From: Spirochaetales bacterium | GTDB lineage: Bacteria; Spirochaetota; Spirochaetia; Treponematales; UBA12059 | NCBI GenBank assembly: GCA_016938515.1 | Contig: JAFGUM010000080.1 | Coordinates: forward strand, 1 to 7,800 | DNA: 7,800 nt | Direction: 5' to 3' | In this document: in pieces, positions 1 through 6,233 of the stretch | How the letters are laid out: each line of letters begins with the position of its first letter | Position numbering within the stretch: the stretch's first letter is position 1 | Made by a program: the position numbers and the translations under genes | The notes under the pieces: model-generated | What the model was told of the DNA's origin: nothing | Databases searched by the model: none | What the model saw: the letters and a program-made list of their open reading frames with translations, nothing else

Positions 1-785
1 GCGGAAACGGGCTTCATTCCCCTGACCATATAGTCCAGATGTGCCCCATCGCTGGCATACGCATCGAGAAGCGCGGGCAGATAGGTGTCGCGTGCCTCGA
101 CGTGTCCGCCTAGCCTCGTCTTGTAATCGATCTCCATGCCCAGATCCCACAGCGTTACGCCAAGCCCCGACAAAAGAGCGCCAAGGGCGGATAGCTGTAC
201 CGTGCCCGCGCCGGAAACACGGGAGAACCCCGTGAGGCTCGCGTATGCTCGTCCTATGAGATAACCGATCTCGCCGGCCACCGGTGCACCGGCCACCGGC
301 GCACCGGCTACCGGCGCGCTGCTGTCACCCGAAACCGGCCACAGTTCAACGGAAACCATACGGACCCGCCGTGTCGCCCGCTCCTCATGAAGCCGCCGGA
401 ACGCAGCAACGAGAGTCGGCACGAGCCAATCGTCACCATGCGTGAGCACGCACGATGCCAGTACCGCGTCAAACGACTCGTTGACGCTCAGAAGATAGCG
501 CCTGGCTTCCCGCCTGGCGGTCTTCGTGATGTGAACTCGCGCGGGATCAAGCAGGCACCGCTCCAGATGCAGCTTGGGCAGCAAGAAATCCTTGCTACCC
601 TCGGCCGTCCACAGCGAGATACCCATGGGCATGAAGCGCGCCGCGGCAGCCGCTTCTACCGTGTCCGCCGTAAGCTCTGGATAGAGCGAAAACTCTCCTT
701 CGTGGCGTTCAGCGATCGTAGCGGCGCAGTCGGAGAAGTTTTCTCCAGGCTGGATATAACAGGTTCCGGATTGATCGCGCAGCAT
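1..785 (-). CDS. Leucyl/phenylalanyl-tRNA-protein transferase-like protein (partial, divergent)
   Basis: The frame is open from an ATG at 785 to the window edge (261 codons), so the C-terminus is missing. A purine-rich ribosome site (GGAAAGGA) lies about 8 bases before the ATG. The fold signature follows Aat. Residues about 51-54 replace the FPWF-type segment. Residues 84-137 ([10 protein letters not shown]..., then [18 protein letters not shown]) match the helical part with its TWI...AY..LHE pattern. Residues 143-186 and 209-236 match the GNAT-like half, ending in a RLGGH segment equivalent to SLGA. Aat normally moves Leu or Phe from tRNA onto N-terminal Arg/Lys of proteins, marking them for ClpS/ClpAP. 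Compared from memory with E. coli Aat, the GESMFS motif reads GFSRVS and the DCQ motif reads DLG, so the usual catalytic Glu and Gln appear absent. Function may therefore have changed. An in-frame PVAGA repeat is inserted at residues 158-171. Family placement is fairly secure, activity is not. Confidence 0.78.
   Translation of the reverse strand, partial: MLRDQSGTCYIQPGENFSDCAATIAERHEGEFSLYPELTADTVEAAAAARFMPMGISLWTAEGSKDFLLPKLHLERCLLDPARVHITKTARREARRYLLSVNESFDAVLASCVLTHGDDWLVPTLVAAFRRLHEERATRRVRMVSVELWPVSGDSSAPVAGAPVAGAPVAGEIGYLIGRAYASLTGFSRVSGAGTVQLSALGALLSGLGVTLWDLGMEIDYKTRLGGHVEARDTYLPALLDAYASDGAHLDYMVRGMKPVS
276..318 (-). repeat. In-frame 15-bp tandem repeat in the Aat-like gene
   Basis: Almost three copies of a 15-base unit (GGCCACCGGYGCACC on the plus strand) run head to tail and encode repeated Pro-Val-Ala-Gly-Ala. 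The segment sits between the two halves of the Aat-like domain, where E. coli Aat has a short turn, so it is probably a flexible loop insertion. Because the unit is a multiple of three, copy-number change would keep the frame. Confidence 0.85.
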
Positions 786-837
786 CGGGTATCCTTTCCT
801 ACGCGAGGAGGGTACTACAGATCTACCCAGTGCGCCA

Positions 838-853
838 TGGTATACTGTAGCCA
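838..853 (+). promoter_or_regulatory. Extended -10 promoter candidate, leaderless start of the macro gene
   Basis: TG-G-TATACT (838-846) fits an extended -10 element. The expected first transcribed base falls on the A of the ATG at 853. No convincing -35 box is visible, which extended -10 promoters tolerate. No Shine-Dalgarno site lies in the usual window, so a leaderless transcript is the simplest reading. This is a sequence match only. Confidence 0.45.
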
Positions 854-1401
854 TGGAAACCCTTGGCACGTACCTGAATGGACGGCTTATCGTAGCGCTG
901 GGCGACATAACAACCTACGAAGGCGACGCCATAGTCAACGCGGCAAATTCCGAGCTCGCTGGTGGCGGTGGCGTCGACGGGGCCATCCACCGGGCCGCCG
1001 GCCCGCGCTTGATAGAGGCGTGTCGCGCTCTGCGGGCAGGGCCGCTGCCGAATGGACTGCCCGCCGGCGGCGCCGCGGCCACCATCGCGGGCAACTTGAA
1101 CGTTCGCGCTGTGATTCACGCGGTGGGGCCAATCTGGCGCGGCGGTGTAAACGGCGAGAGAGAAAAGCTCGCCTCGGCGTACAGGCGATCCCTCGAACTG
1201 GCACGGGAAAACTCCTGGCTACGCGTAGCGTTTCCTGCCATATCCACCGGTGTATACGGCTATCCCAAAGAAGAAGCCGCTAAAGTAGCCTACGCTACCG
1301 TTGCGGCTTTCCTTAACGACTCCGACGTTCCTCTGACACTAAGCTTCGTGTTTTTTTCGCGGTCTGACGCGTTGGTATTTATAAAAGCCAACGCGCTATG
1401 A
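853..1401 (+). CDS. Macro-domain protein, probable O-acetyl-ADP-ribose deacetylase / ADP-ribose hydrolase
   Basis: This single-domain 182-residue protein matches the MacroD/YmdB group along its whole length. Visible motifs are GDIT (17-20), DAIVNAAN (25-32) with the adenine- and ribose-contacting Asp and Asn residues, [14 protein letters not shown] (37-50, the substrate loop), VIHAVGP.W (87-95), and ISTGVYGYP (130-138, the phosphate loop). Family members cleave O-acetyl-ADP-ribose made by sirtuins and remove mono-ADP-ribose from acidic residues of proteins, in the cytoplasm. The segment usually reading CPTGEA is GLPAGGAA here, a mild divergence. The start is the first ATG giving the full domain. 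It has no ribosome site, and a -10-like box lies directly upstream. The gene converges on the ferritin gene with 10 bases between the stops. No sirtuin or ADP-ribosyltransferase gene is in the window to suggest a dedicated substrate. Confidence 0.95.
   Translation: METLGTYLNGRLIVALGDITTYEGDAIVNAANSELAGGGGVDGAIHRAAGPRLIEACRALRAGPLPNGLPAGGAAATIAGNLNVRAVIHAVGPIWRGGVNGEREKLASAYRRSLELARENSWLRVAFPAISTGVYGYPKEEAAKVAYATVAAFLNDSDVPLTLSFVFFSRSDALVFIKANAL
1368..1395. other. Inverted repeat at the macro/ferritin convergence
   Basis: CGCGTTGG (1368-1375) and CCAACGCG (1388-1395) form a perfect 8-base-pair stem with a 12-base AT-rich loop. It lies in the last codons of the macro gene, just past the ferritin stop on the other strand. 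No T-run follows the stem on either strand, so it is not a canonical intrinsic terminator. It may block converging transcription or stabilise mRNA 3' ends. Confidence 0.5.
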
Positions 1402-1411
1402 GCCACGCTTA

Positions 1412-1933
1412 TCAGGCCATGCTGGTAAAGTCCAGGGCTATGGTCGGCTTTCGTTTACCCAGCTCTACGTTGAGCATGAACATGCCCTGTTTTCCTTCTC
1501 CCATCACGTCGATGGTCTGCAGTATATCGAGTACGTTTTGCTCTTCCTCCACTTGCTCGTCCACGTACCAGCGAACCAGGTTTTCTGTAGCGTAGTCTTT
1601 TTCCGCAAGGGCAAGTTCCAAGAGCTCGCGTATCGACGCGGTAACAAACTGCTCGTGCTTGAGCGTGGCTACAAAAACTTCTTTGATGGTGCTGGCGCTA
1701 AAATCCGGAGCGTCGATGGCAGCCAGAACTGGCTGAGCTCCCTGCGACTGCAGGTACGCGTATAGCTTCATGGCGTGAAACATTTCTTCGTGATACTGCG
1801 TCATCATCCACGTTGCTATGCCACGGTACCCATCGTTGGCCATCTTGGCGGACATGCCCATGTACAAGTACGCGGAATACATTTCGCGGTTGATCTGCAG
1901 GTTTATCCGATCCACAATTTTCTGTGAAAGCAT
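1412..1933 (-). CDS. ftnA: Ferritin (non-haem, FtnA type)
   Basis: This 173-residue bacterial ferritin is a four-helix-bundle iron-storage protein that assembles into a 24-subunit cytoplasmic cage and oxidises Fe(II) for mineral storage. Counting from the chosen Met, every ferroxidase-centre residue known from E. coli FtnA is in register: Glu17, Glu50, His53, Glu94, Gln127 and Glu130. Tyr24 is also present. Length and alignment start are those of the family. An upstream ATG at 1951 would add six residues. GAGGAG at 1940-1945 lies six bases before the ATG at 1933, so 1933 is the better start. No bacterioferritin haem Met is needed or evident at the N-terminus. The gene diverges from the DNA methyltransferase, and the shared spacer holds a palindrome that could be an operator, perhaps for an iron or peroxide sensor (inference). 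Confidence 0.97.
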   Translation of the reverse strand: MLSQKIVDRINLQINREMYSAYLYMGMSAKMANDGYRGIATWMMTQYHEEMFHAMKLYAYLQSQGAQPVLAAIDAPDFSASTIKEVFVATLKHEQFVTASIRELLELALAEKDYATENLVRWYVDEQVEEEQNVLDILQTIDVMGEGKQGMFMLNVELGKRKPTIALDFTSMA

Positions 1934-1939
1934 TGGGGT

Positions 1940-1945
1940 CTCCTC
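1940..1945 (-). promoter_or_regulatory. Ribosome binding site deciding the ferritin start
   Basis: GAGGAG on the minus strand sits six bases before the ATG at 1933 and inside the longer alternative reading from 1951. It therefore favours the shorter protein. Confidence 0.75.
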
Positions 1946-1962
1946 GTTCATTGGTATTCACG

Positions 1963-1983
1963 TCGCATTTATTAGTAATGCGA
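1963..1983. promoter_or_regulatory. Palindrome between ferritin and methyltransferase genes, candidate operator
   Basis: TCGCATT (1963-1969) and AATGCGA (1977-1983) are perfect 7-base arms around TATTAGT. A second small palindrome, ATATT-TAC-AATAT (1986-1998), follows at once. Both lie in the divergent spacer upstream of both genes. The sequence does not match a clear Fur consensus. It contains GCATTTATT, similar to the GCA-type units ahead of the ribbon-helix-helix genes at 7172-7234. Confidence 0.45.
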
Positions 1984-1995
1984 TCATATTTACAA

Positions 1996-2010
1996 TATAG
2001 TCGTTTACCA
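1996..2010 (+). promoter_or_regulatory. -10 candidate with short or absent leader before the methyltransferase
   Basis: TATAGT (1996-2001) is a five-of-six match to the -10 consensus and ends eight bases before the ATG at 2010, where no Shine-Dalgarno site exists. Transcription would begin at or within two bases of the start codon. The -35 match is weak. TACAAT at 1991-1996 is an alternative -10. Confidence 0.35.
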
Positions 2011-3047
2011 TGACGCGGGCAAATATCCTGTGTACGGAGCACCTTGACCTCGTGCAGCGCGGTGGGCATGATCGGGTGATGGATCTGTGGGACGAAGCCG
2101 AGCTGCCAGAGAGCGGAGAAAAAAAGACTCGCAATCGCACGCAGAGGCTTACCCAGGCCGAGGAATCGCACTACGCGTCTCGCGCCCTTGATCCTTCAGC
2201 GATGACTCCCGGTCCTGATGGCCTACTACGGCCAGAAGACGTTTCCAACGCCGTTTTCCTTGGCGATTCCATGGAAATAGGGCCGCTTCTTCCGCGTGGC
2301 TGCGTAGACGTGCTGGTTGCCGACCCTCCTTACGACCTCCCAAAGAATTTTGACGGCACGCGCTTTGCTCCCATGGGGCACGAAGCCTACCTGGAATACA
2401 CGCGTGCGTGGCTGGGAGCGATTGCCGACTCCCTGTCTCCCAGCGCTTCGCTGTACGTATGCGCGGATTGGCGTTCGTCCTCCGCTGTGTACCTCGCGCT
2501 GGCCGAGCGCTTCATCATTCGCAATAGAATAACCTGGAAGCGCGACAAGGGGCGCTCGTCTTCGGTTAACTGGAAGAACGTGTCCGAGGATATCTGGTTT
2601 GCAACAGTCGGGGAGAACTACCACTTTGACGCCGCGGCTGTTCGGGTGCGCAAGCGAGTCGTCGCTCCGTACCGGGATAAGGGTGTTCCAAAAGACTGGA
2701 CGGAAGATGCGAGCGGGCGCTGGCGCATGACGGGTGCGTCGAACCTGTGGGAAGACATGACGGTTCCGTTCTGGTCAATGCCGGAGAACACGGATCATCC
2801 GACGCAGAAGCCCGAGAACCTCGTCGCCAGGCTGCTTCTGGCTAGCTCCGCCCCGGGGGATCTGGTCCTCGACCCCTTTCTTGGATCGGGGACGACGGCA
2901 GTAACGGCGCGCAAGCTCGGGCGGCGATTCGTGGGCATAGAGCGCTCAGGCGCGTACTGCGCCCTGTCCCTCAAGCGCCTGGAGACTGCGGCTATCGATG
3001 GGAGAATCCAGGGCTATGACGGGGGCTGCTTTTCAGGACGACAGTAA
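2010..3047 (+). CDS. Beta-class site-specific DNA methyltransferase (N6-adenine or N4-cytosine)
   Basis: This 345-residue protein carries the N6_N4_Mtase fold with motifs in beta-class order. The catalytic DPPY (105-108, motif IV) comes first, and the S-adenosylmethionine-binding DPFLGSGTT (288-296, motif I) is near the C-terminus. HPTQKP (263-268) and the RFVGIE strand (306-311) flank motif I. DPPY is more typical of adenine than cytosine methylation, but the base and recognition site cannot be read here. Residues 1-78 precede the catalytic core (NAVFLGDSME... from about 80). They are polar and have no recognised domain, so the true start could be a later Met (24 or 65), although none has a ribosome site. 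No restriction endonuclease or vsr-like gene adjoins it, so it looks like a solitary methyltransferase of regulatory or housekeeping type, or a remnant of a restriction system (inference). It ends 14 bases from the convergent CYTH-Nudix gene. Confidence 0.93.
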   Translation: MTRANILCTEHLDLVQRGGHDRVMDLWDEAELPESGEKKTRNRTQRLTQAEESHYASRALDPSAMTPGPDGLLRPEDVSNAVFLGDSMEIGPLLPRGCVDVLVADPPYDLPKNFDGTRFAPMGHEAYLEYTRAWLGAIADSLSPSASLYVCADWRSSSAVYLALAERFIIRNRITWKRDKGRSSSVNWKNVSEDIWFATVGENYHFDAAAVRVRKRVVAPYRDKGVPKDWTEDASGRWRMTGASNLWEDMTVPFWSMPENTDHPTQKPENLVARLLLASSAPGDLVLDPFLGSGTTAVTARKLGRRFVGIERSGAYCALSLKRLETAAIDGRIQGYDGGCFSGRQ

Positions 3048-3061
3048 GTTACCCCCAACTT

Positions 3062-3955
3062 TCACCGGATGGACACTCGCTTGAGCGCTTCCGAGAGCGC
3101 GTGTGCGAAGCCGGGGTTGTCCAGGTAGGCGCCGGCTTCTTCGGGAGTACATACGATTCTTTGCCTGACAGCCGCTTCATCCCATTGGTCATGGATGGAG
3201 CTAACCTCCATGGGCCAATACATGATTCGGTAGTATTGCCGTTCTTTCCAATAGCCAAGCGACAGCGCGGGTCCTACCAACCGCCCTTCCACGCCAGCCT
3301 CCTCAGCCGCTTCTTCAAGCGCGATGTCCTCGGGGCTCTTGCTATCCTCCGGCGTGCCTTTGGGGAAAATCCATCGACTCATGCTCTTCGTTGTCACCAG
3401 CACAACCATGGGCTGTCCATCAAACCTGATTATCGGAATGGCTCCGTAGGAAATGCGTGGTGGCTCAAGAATGGCGCCAAGGACACGCTGGGCAGCTTCG
3501 CGATCAAGACTCGCCAGATTGGCGTTGGAAAATTCTTCGGCGGTGGTTACCTCAGGACCAAACCAGAGCGGCGGAACGAACAAGTTGGCTTCGGTTGTAT
3601 CAGGAAACTCTACCTCGACGACTTTTAGTCCGGTCAATGTACCACCGTAGATATCAAGCTCGGCAGTGGTGTTGTTCAACGGCAATCGGTAACGTACCTT
3701 GGTGATGGATGGGCTGGAATCAGAATGCCGCAGTGTCTGGTACTGTCTGTGTGACAAGAGTATTTCATGCTCTTGGCGCGCAAGCCCGCTGCCTGTCTTG
3801 ATTGTCAGCCAGTGCCTACGACCAGCCTTCCTGATGCGTACTTCCATTCCATCGGCTCTGGCAATATATATTTGGTGCAGCTGTTGCGGCCGCGCGAAAC
3901 GAGGCAGTTCCGGCAATTCGCCTACAAGAAATTTCCTCTCGATTTCTACCGGCAT
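3062..3955 (-). CDS. CYTH-Nudix fusion: triphosphate tunnel phosphatase plus Nudix hydrolase
   Basis: The 297-residue protein has two domains. Residues 1-155 are a CYTH / triphosphate tunnel domain: ExExK signature EIERK (4-8), MEVRIRK (37-43), TIK (51-53), KVRYR (86-90), AELDIYGG (98-105) and EVEF (114-117). These are the alternating basic and acidic tunnel residues of short bacterial inorganic triphosphatases. Residues 168-290 are Nudix: GAIPII strand (171-176), W.FPKG (195-200) and a Nudix box at 200-222 ending EEAAEEAGV. The first box Glu is Lys206 and the Arg is Glu214, while the metal-binding Glu pair 218/219 and Glu215 remain. The FPKG entry resembles diadenosine / diphosphoinositol polyphosphate hydrolases. 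Likely substrates are tripolyphosphate, polyphosphate or nucleoside polyphosphates (inference). It is the last operon gene. Its ATG shares one base with the parA stop (TAATG), and a GGAG lies eight bases upstream within parA, so translation is probably coupled. Confidence 0.93.
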   Translation of the reverse strand: MPVEIERKFLVGELPELPRFARPQQLHQIYIARADGMEVRIRKAGRRHWLTIKTGSGLARQEHEILLSHRQYQTLRHSDSSPSITKVRYRLPLNNTTAELDIYGGTLTGLKVVEVEFPDTTEANLFVPPLWFGPEVTTAEEFSNANLASLDREAAQRVLGAILEPPRISYGAIPIIRFDGQPMVVLVTTKSMSRWIFPKGTPEDSKSPEDIALEEAAEEAGVEGRLVGPALSLGYWKERQYYRIMYWPMEVSSIHDQWDEAAVRQRIVCTPEEAGAYLDNPGFAHALSEALKRVSIR

Positions 3956-4692
3956 TAAAAAATCTCCATGCTATGCAGTTCATTGAACAGAGCGAGCATA
4001 GCCTGGTGAGCCGTGCCTCGTGGTCGGCAGAGAGCAAGTGGGATCCTTCGGTGTGCCATCAATTCGCAGTCTGTGGAGAACGGGATGATGGTTTCAAGGC
4101 AGCCAGGCCAGGTCGCCCGTACTGCCGCTATTGTTTCCTTGTGTATGCGTTTGCGCTGATCAGCCATATAGAATAGCGGGAGCAAGGTACCGGCTACTAT
4201 CTTCTTGCTCTGCAAAAATTCGTACAGCTGTGAGACAGTACGGGCAGAAGCTGGGCTTGGCACAACGGGTATGATAATAGTATCACTGATATCTATGATT
4301 GCTTCCGCGGTTGCCCCAAGCTGGGGAGGACAATCCAATATGATTCGATCGTATGCCGAATAGAGCCTCTCGGCAAGCGGAGCGAAGCTCTTCTTATCCT
4401 TGTACAACCTGCCATCGAGATTACGGAGCCCACTACGCGTCGGCAATACGTCAAGGTTGTGGTAGTCGCTGGCCCGGATCTGGTCAAAAACGCTGCGACT
4501 GCCTTTGAGCAGATCCCTGGTGTGACCCTGCCGCACCGGTTCGACATTCAGGAGAAAGCTACTGGCTCCCTGCGCGTCCAGGTCGACGAGCAGAGTCCGC
4601 CTGCCGTTAGTTGCAGCCATGTACGCGAGGTTGACCGCCAGAGTCGATTTGCCGACACCGCCTTTGATGCTATACAGGGCAATAGTCTTCAT
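3955..4692 (-). CDS. ParA/MinD-family ATPase
   Basis: This 245-residue deviant Walker ATPase has KGGVGKST (10-17) with the signature Lys10, LLVDLDAQG (34-42, Walker A' region) and IILDCPP (117-123, Walker B). Such proteins dimerise on ATP, coat the nucleoid and are released by a partner, moving plasmids, chromosomes or protein cargos. There is no N-terminal helix-turn-helix extension, so it is of the small type used by many orphan cargo-positioning systems. No parB-like gene adjoins it. Instead it lies between a CHAD protein gene (four-base ATGA overlap upstream) and the CYTH-Nudix gene (one-base overlap downstream). GAGGGG at 4699-4704 is a good ribosome site six bases before the ATG. By context the cargo may be a polyphosphate body and the CHAD protein or the small basic helical protein upstream its adaptor. 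That is inference. Plasmid-type segregation with the nearby ribbon-helix-helix proteins is the main alternative. Confidence 0.95.
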   Translation of the reverse strand: MKTIALYSIKGGVGKSTLAVNLAYMAATNGRRTLLVDLDAQGASSFLLNVEPVRQGHTRDLLKGSRSVFDQIRASDYHNLDVLPTRSGLRNLDGRLYKDKKSFAPLAERLYSAYDRIILDCPPQLGATAEAIIDISDTIIIPVVPSPASARTVSQLYEFLQSKKIVAGTLLPLFYMADQRKRIHKETIAAVRATWPGCLETIIPFSTDCELMAHRRIPLALCRPRGTAHQAMLALFNELHSMEIF

Positions 4693-6233
4693 GGAGATCC
4701 CCTCTGCTGTACGATAGCCTGAACGAGTTCTTCAGCGCCAGAACCGACGCTTTCGCCCGCGTGACCGATGGCACTACTGCGTTGCTCGTGAGCCCGGGTT
4801 TCCATCAACTGAACGATCGTGACCAGAGCTTCCTTCTCCGGAGCAGTGAGAGTATCCGCATGCTCCTCCTCCCACGATTTAAGCCAGTCCAACTGTATCA
4901 CTGTGTCATTAAAATTTCCCAAATGTTTCTGGCTGGTTTTCATTGTATTCAGCAATGCCATAGTCGCCTGGCAGGGCTTGAGATCTTGGGAGAAGTCCAG
5001 CAGATAGCGCAAGCGCTTGTGGATAATGCGAAGCCGATGAATTTCGGCCGAGGTAGCTTCCGGGTTCATCGCAAGGGTTGTCGTTTGTACGTTGGCGTAG
5101 GCTCTGGCGATACGTTCCGCAAGGGCGGTAGCCATTGCCACATCTCGCCCTGATCGGCGCCATACTGGTGATCGTTTTTTTAACAGCTGGATGGCTCGGT
5201 GGATGTCACGTTTGCACGAATCAGAGTGCAGCCAGCTTGCAACCAAGGCTTGTTCATTGTTTCGCTCGTTGGAAAGACGCTCCATGAGCGCGTGATAAGC
5301 TTTCTTATTGCCAATGGAGCGCACGCAGTCATGACAGGAGATAAGAAGCACATCGAGATCACGGAGCCTGTTGGTCCGTGTCATCAGTTCATCCAGTACC
5401 AGTTTCAACTCAGCATGGTAGCTGGTAAGGAACGATTTAAAGAGAACGATAAGCGAGCGCATCTTGCGCAACTCTACCCTGAATTGGTGCAGGCATTCAG
5501 GATCAACGTCTCTGAGTATGCCATCAATCTGCAAAAAAGCGCTACGCGCGTAGAACCGCAACCGCGTACCCAGGATGGCCGTAGTCGCTTTATCGAGGTC
5601 AACAGCGTGATCCGACTTGGTGAACAGCCGCAAGCCAAGGGCGGCGTGAAAGGGGTGGCGATTGGCCGATGCCGGGGACAGGCCTGCCCCGTTTTTCAAG
5701 AACCGGTACAATGATCGTGCTTCCTGCTCATAGCCAAGCAACGGTACGAAGTAGAGTAACTGTACCAGCGTTTTGGCTCGTAAACTGACCAACCACAGCC
5801 GGGCAATACCCTTACCGGCGTCATTGCGGCACATATACTCGGTGGTATCGAGATGAAGCGTGCCAAGATCCAGCAGCTTCCACCCCTCGTAGTACTTCTT
5901 TCTAAAGGCTTCGGCTGGCACACTGCCACACCGACCGGCGAAGTCAACTGGTGTTTGTTCTGTTCTGGTTCGCGATTCAGCTTCGGGGTTGCCTGGTGGT
6001 AGCAGATCTGCGCAGGCAATCAGATGCTGGCCATCTTTGTTCCGTACGAGAAGGTAGCCGCTGGCTAGCACCGCCGCGGTATAGGTATCCACGATGGGGA
6101 ATTCGCACTGGCGGCGTCTTTCTGTCGTCAACGCAGCGAACGCGCGTATTCCGTTTTCGATGCTGGGCCAGTCCAGTATGTCCAGCCTGGCTCCACGTAT
6201 CCAATATTGCCTTATGCGGTTGTTATTGGCCAT
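4689..6233 (-). CDS. CHAD-domain protein with degenerate CYTH-like N-terminus
   Basis: In this 514-residue protein the C-terminal part, about 215-505, is a CHAD domain, a helical bundle with conserved His and many basic residues that binds inorganic polyphosphate. Signature repeats are LHQFRVELRKMRSL (248-261, His249), RLRDLDVLL (289-297), IHRLRIIHKRLRYLLDF (398-414, His399) and HLGNFND (437-443). Residues about 40-150 contain DTYTAAVLASGYLLVR and a following strand pattern reminiscent of the YDTP...GLALRVR region of CYTH domains, but ExExK and most tunnel basic residues are missing. I read it as an inactive CYTH remnant, as in CYTH-CHAD fusions (inference). Residues 1-20 are basic (Arg6, 8, 13, 16). 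The start at 6233 is the only ATG before the domain and has no Shine-Dalgarno site, so its position is uncertain. The stop overlaps the parA ATG. It is probably the polyphosphate-binding component of the operon. Confidence 0.92.
   Translation of the reverse strand: MANNNRIRQYWIRGARLDILDWPSIENGIRAFAALTTERRRQCEFPIVDTYTAAVLASGYLLVRNKDGQHLIACADLLPPGNPEAESRTRTEQTPVDFAGRCGSVPAEAFRKKYYEGWKLLDLGTLHLDTTEYMCRNDAGKGIARLWLVSLRAKTLVQLLYFVPLLGYEQEARSLYRFLKNGAGLSPASANRHPFHAALGLRLFTKSDHAVDLDKATTAILGTRLRFYARSAFLQIDGILRDVDPECLHQFRVELRKMRSLIVLFKSFLTSYHAELKLVLDELMTRTNRLRDLDVLLISCHDCVRSIGNKKAYHALMERLSNERNNEQALVASWLHSDSCKRDIHRAIQLLKKRSPVWRRSGRDVAMATALAERIARAYANVQTTTLAMNPEATSAEIHRLRIIHKRLRYLLDFSQDLKPCQATMALLNTMKTSQKHLGNFNDTVIQLDWLKSWEEEHADTLTAPEKEALVTIVQLMETRAHEQRSSAIGHAGESVGSGAEELVQAIVQQRGSP
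4699..4704 (-). promoter_or_regulatory. Ribosome binding site of parA inside the CHAD gene
   Basis: GAGGGG on the minus strand lies six bases before the parA ATG, within the last codons of the CHAD gene. Together with the ATGA overlap it supports coupled translation. Confidence 0.6.

Noticed and set aside
806..812. AGGAGGG as ribosome site of the macro gene
   Set aside because: It is about 40 bases before the ATG at 853, and no in-frame start codon lies at a workable distance from it.
387..1283. Long plus-strand frame of 298 codons
   Set aside because: It runs antisense to the Aat-like gene and then out of frame across the macro gene. The product is Arg-rich and low in recognisable domains, typical of a shadow frame in GC-rich coding DNA.
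1698..2171. Minus-strand frame of 157 codons over the ferritin and methyltransferase starts
   Set aside because: It overlaps two well-supported genes in other frames, shows no domain and lacks a ribosome site.
3046..3061. AAGTT / AACTT inverted repeat between the methyltransferase and CYTH-Nudix stops
   Set aside because: Only five weak base pairs with no T-run. Too little to call a terminator.
3101..3628. Plus-strand frame of 175 codons
   Set aside because: Antisense to the CYTH-Nudix gene and without recognisable motifs.
3955..4692. Plasmid-type parAB partition locus
   Set aside because: No ParB-type protein is encoded beside parA. The operon partners are CHAD and CYTH-Nudix, so a plasmid origin is not supported, although ribbon-helix-helix partners upstream keep the option open.
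5199..5714. Plus-strand frame of 171 codons
   Set aside because: Antisense to the CHAD domain, whose signature motifs are intact on the other strand. No family resemblance.
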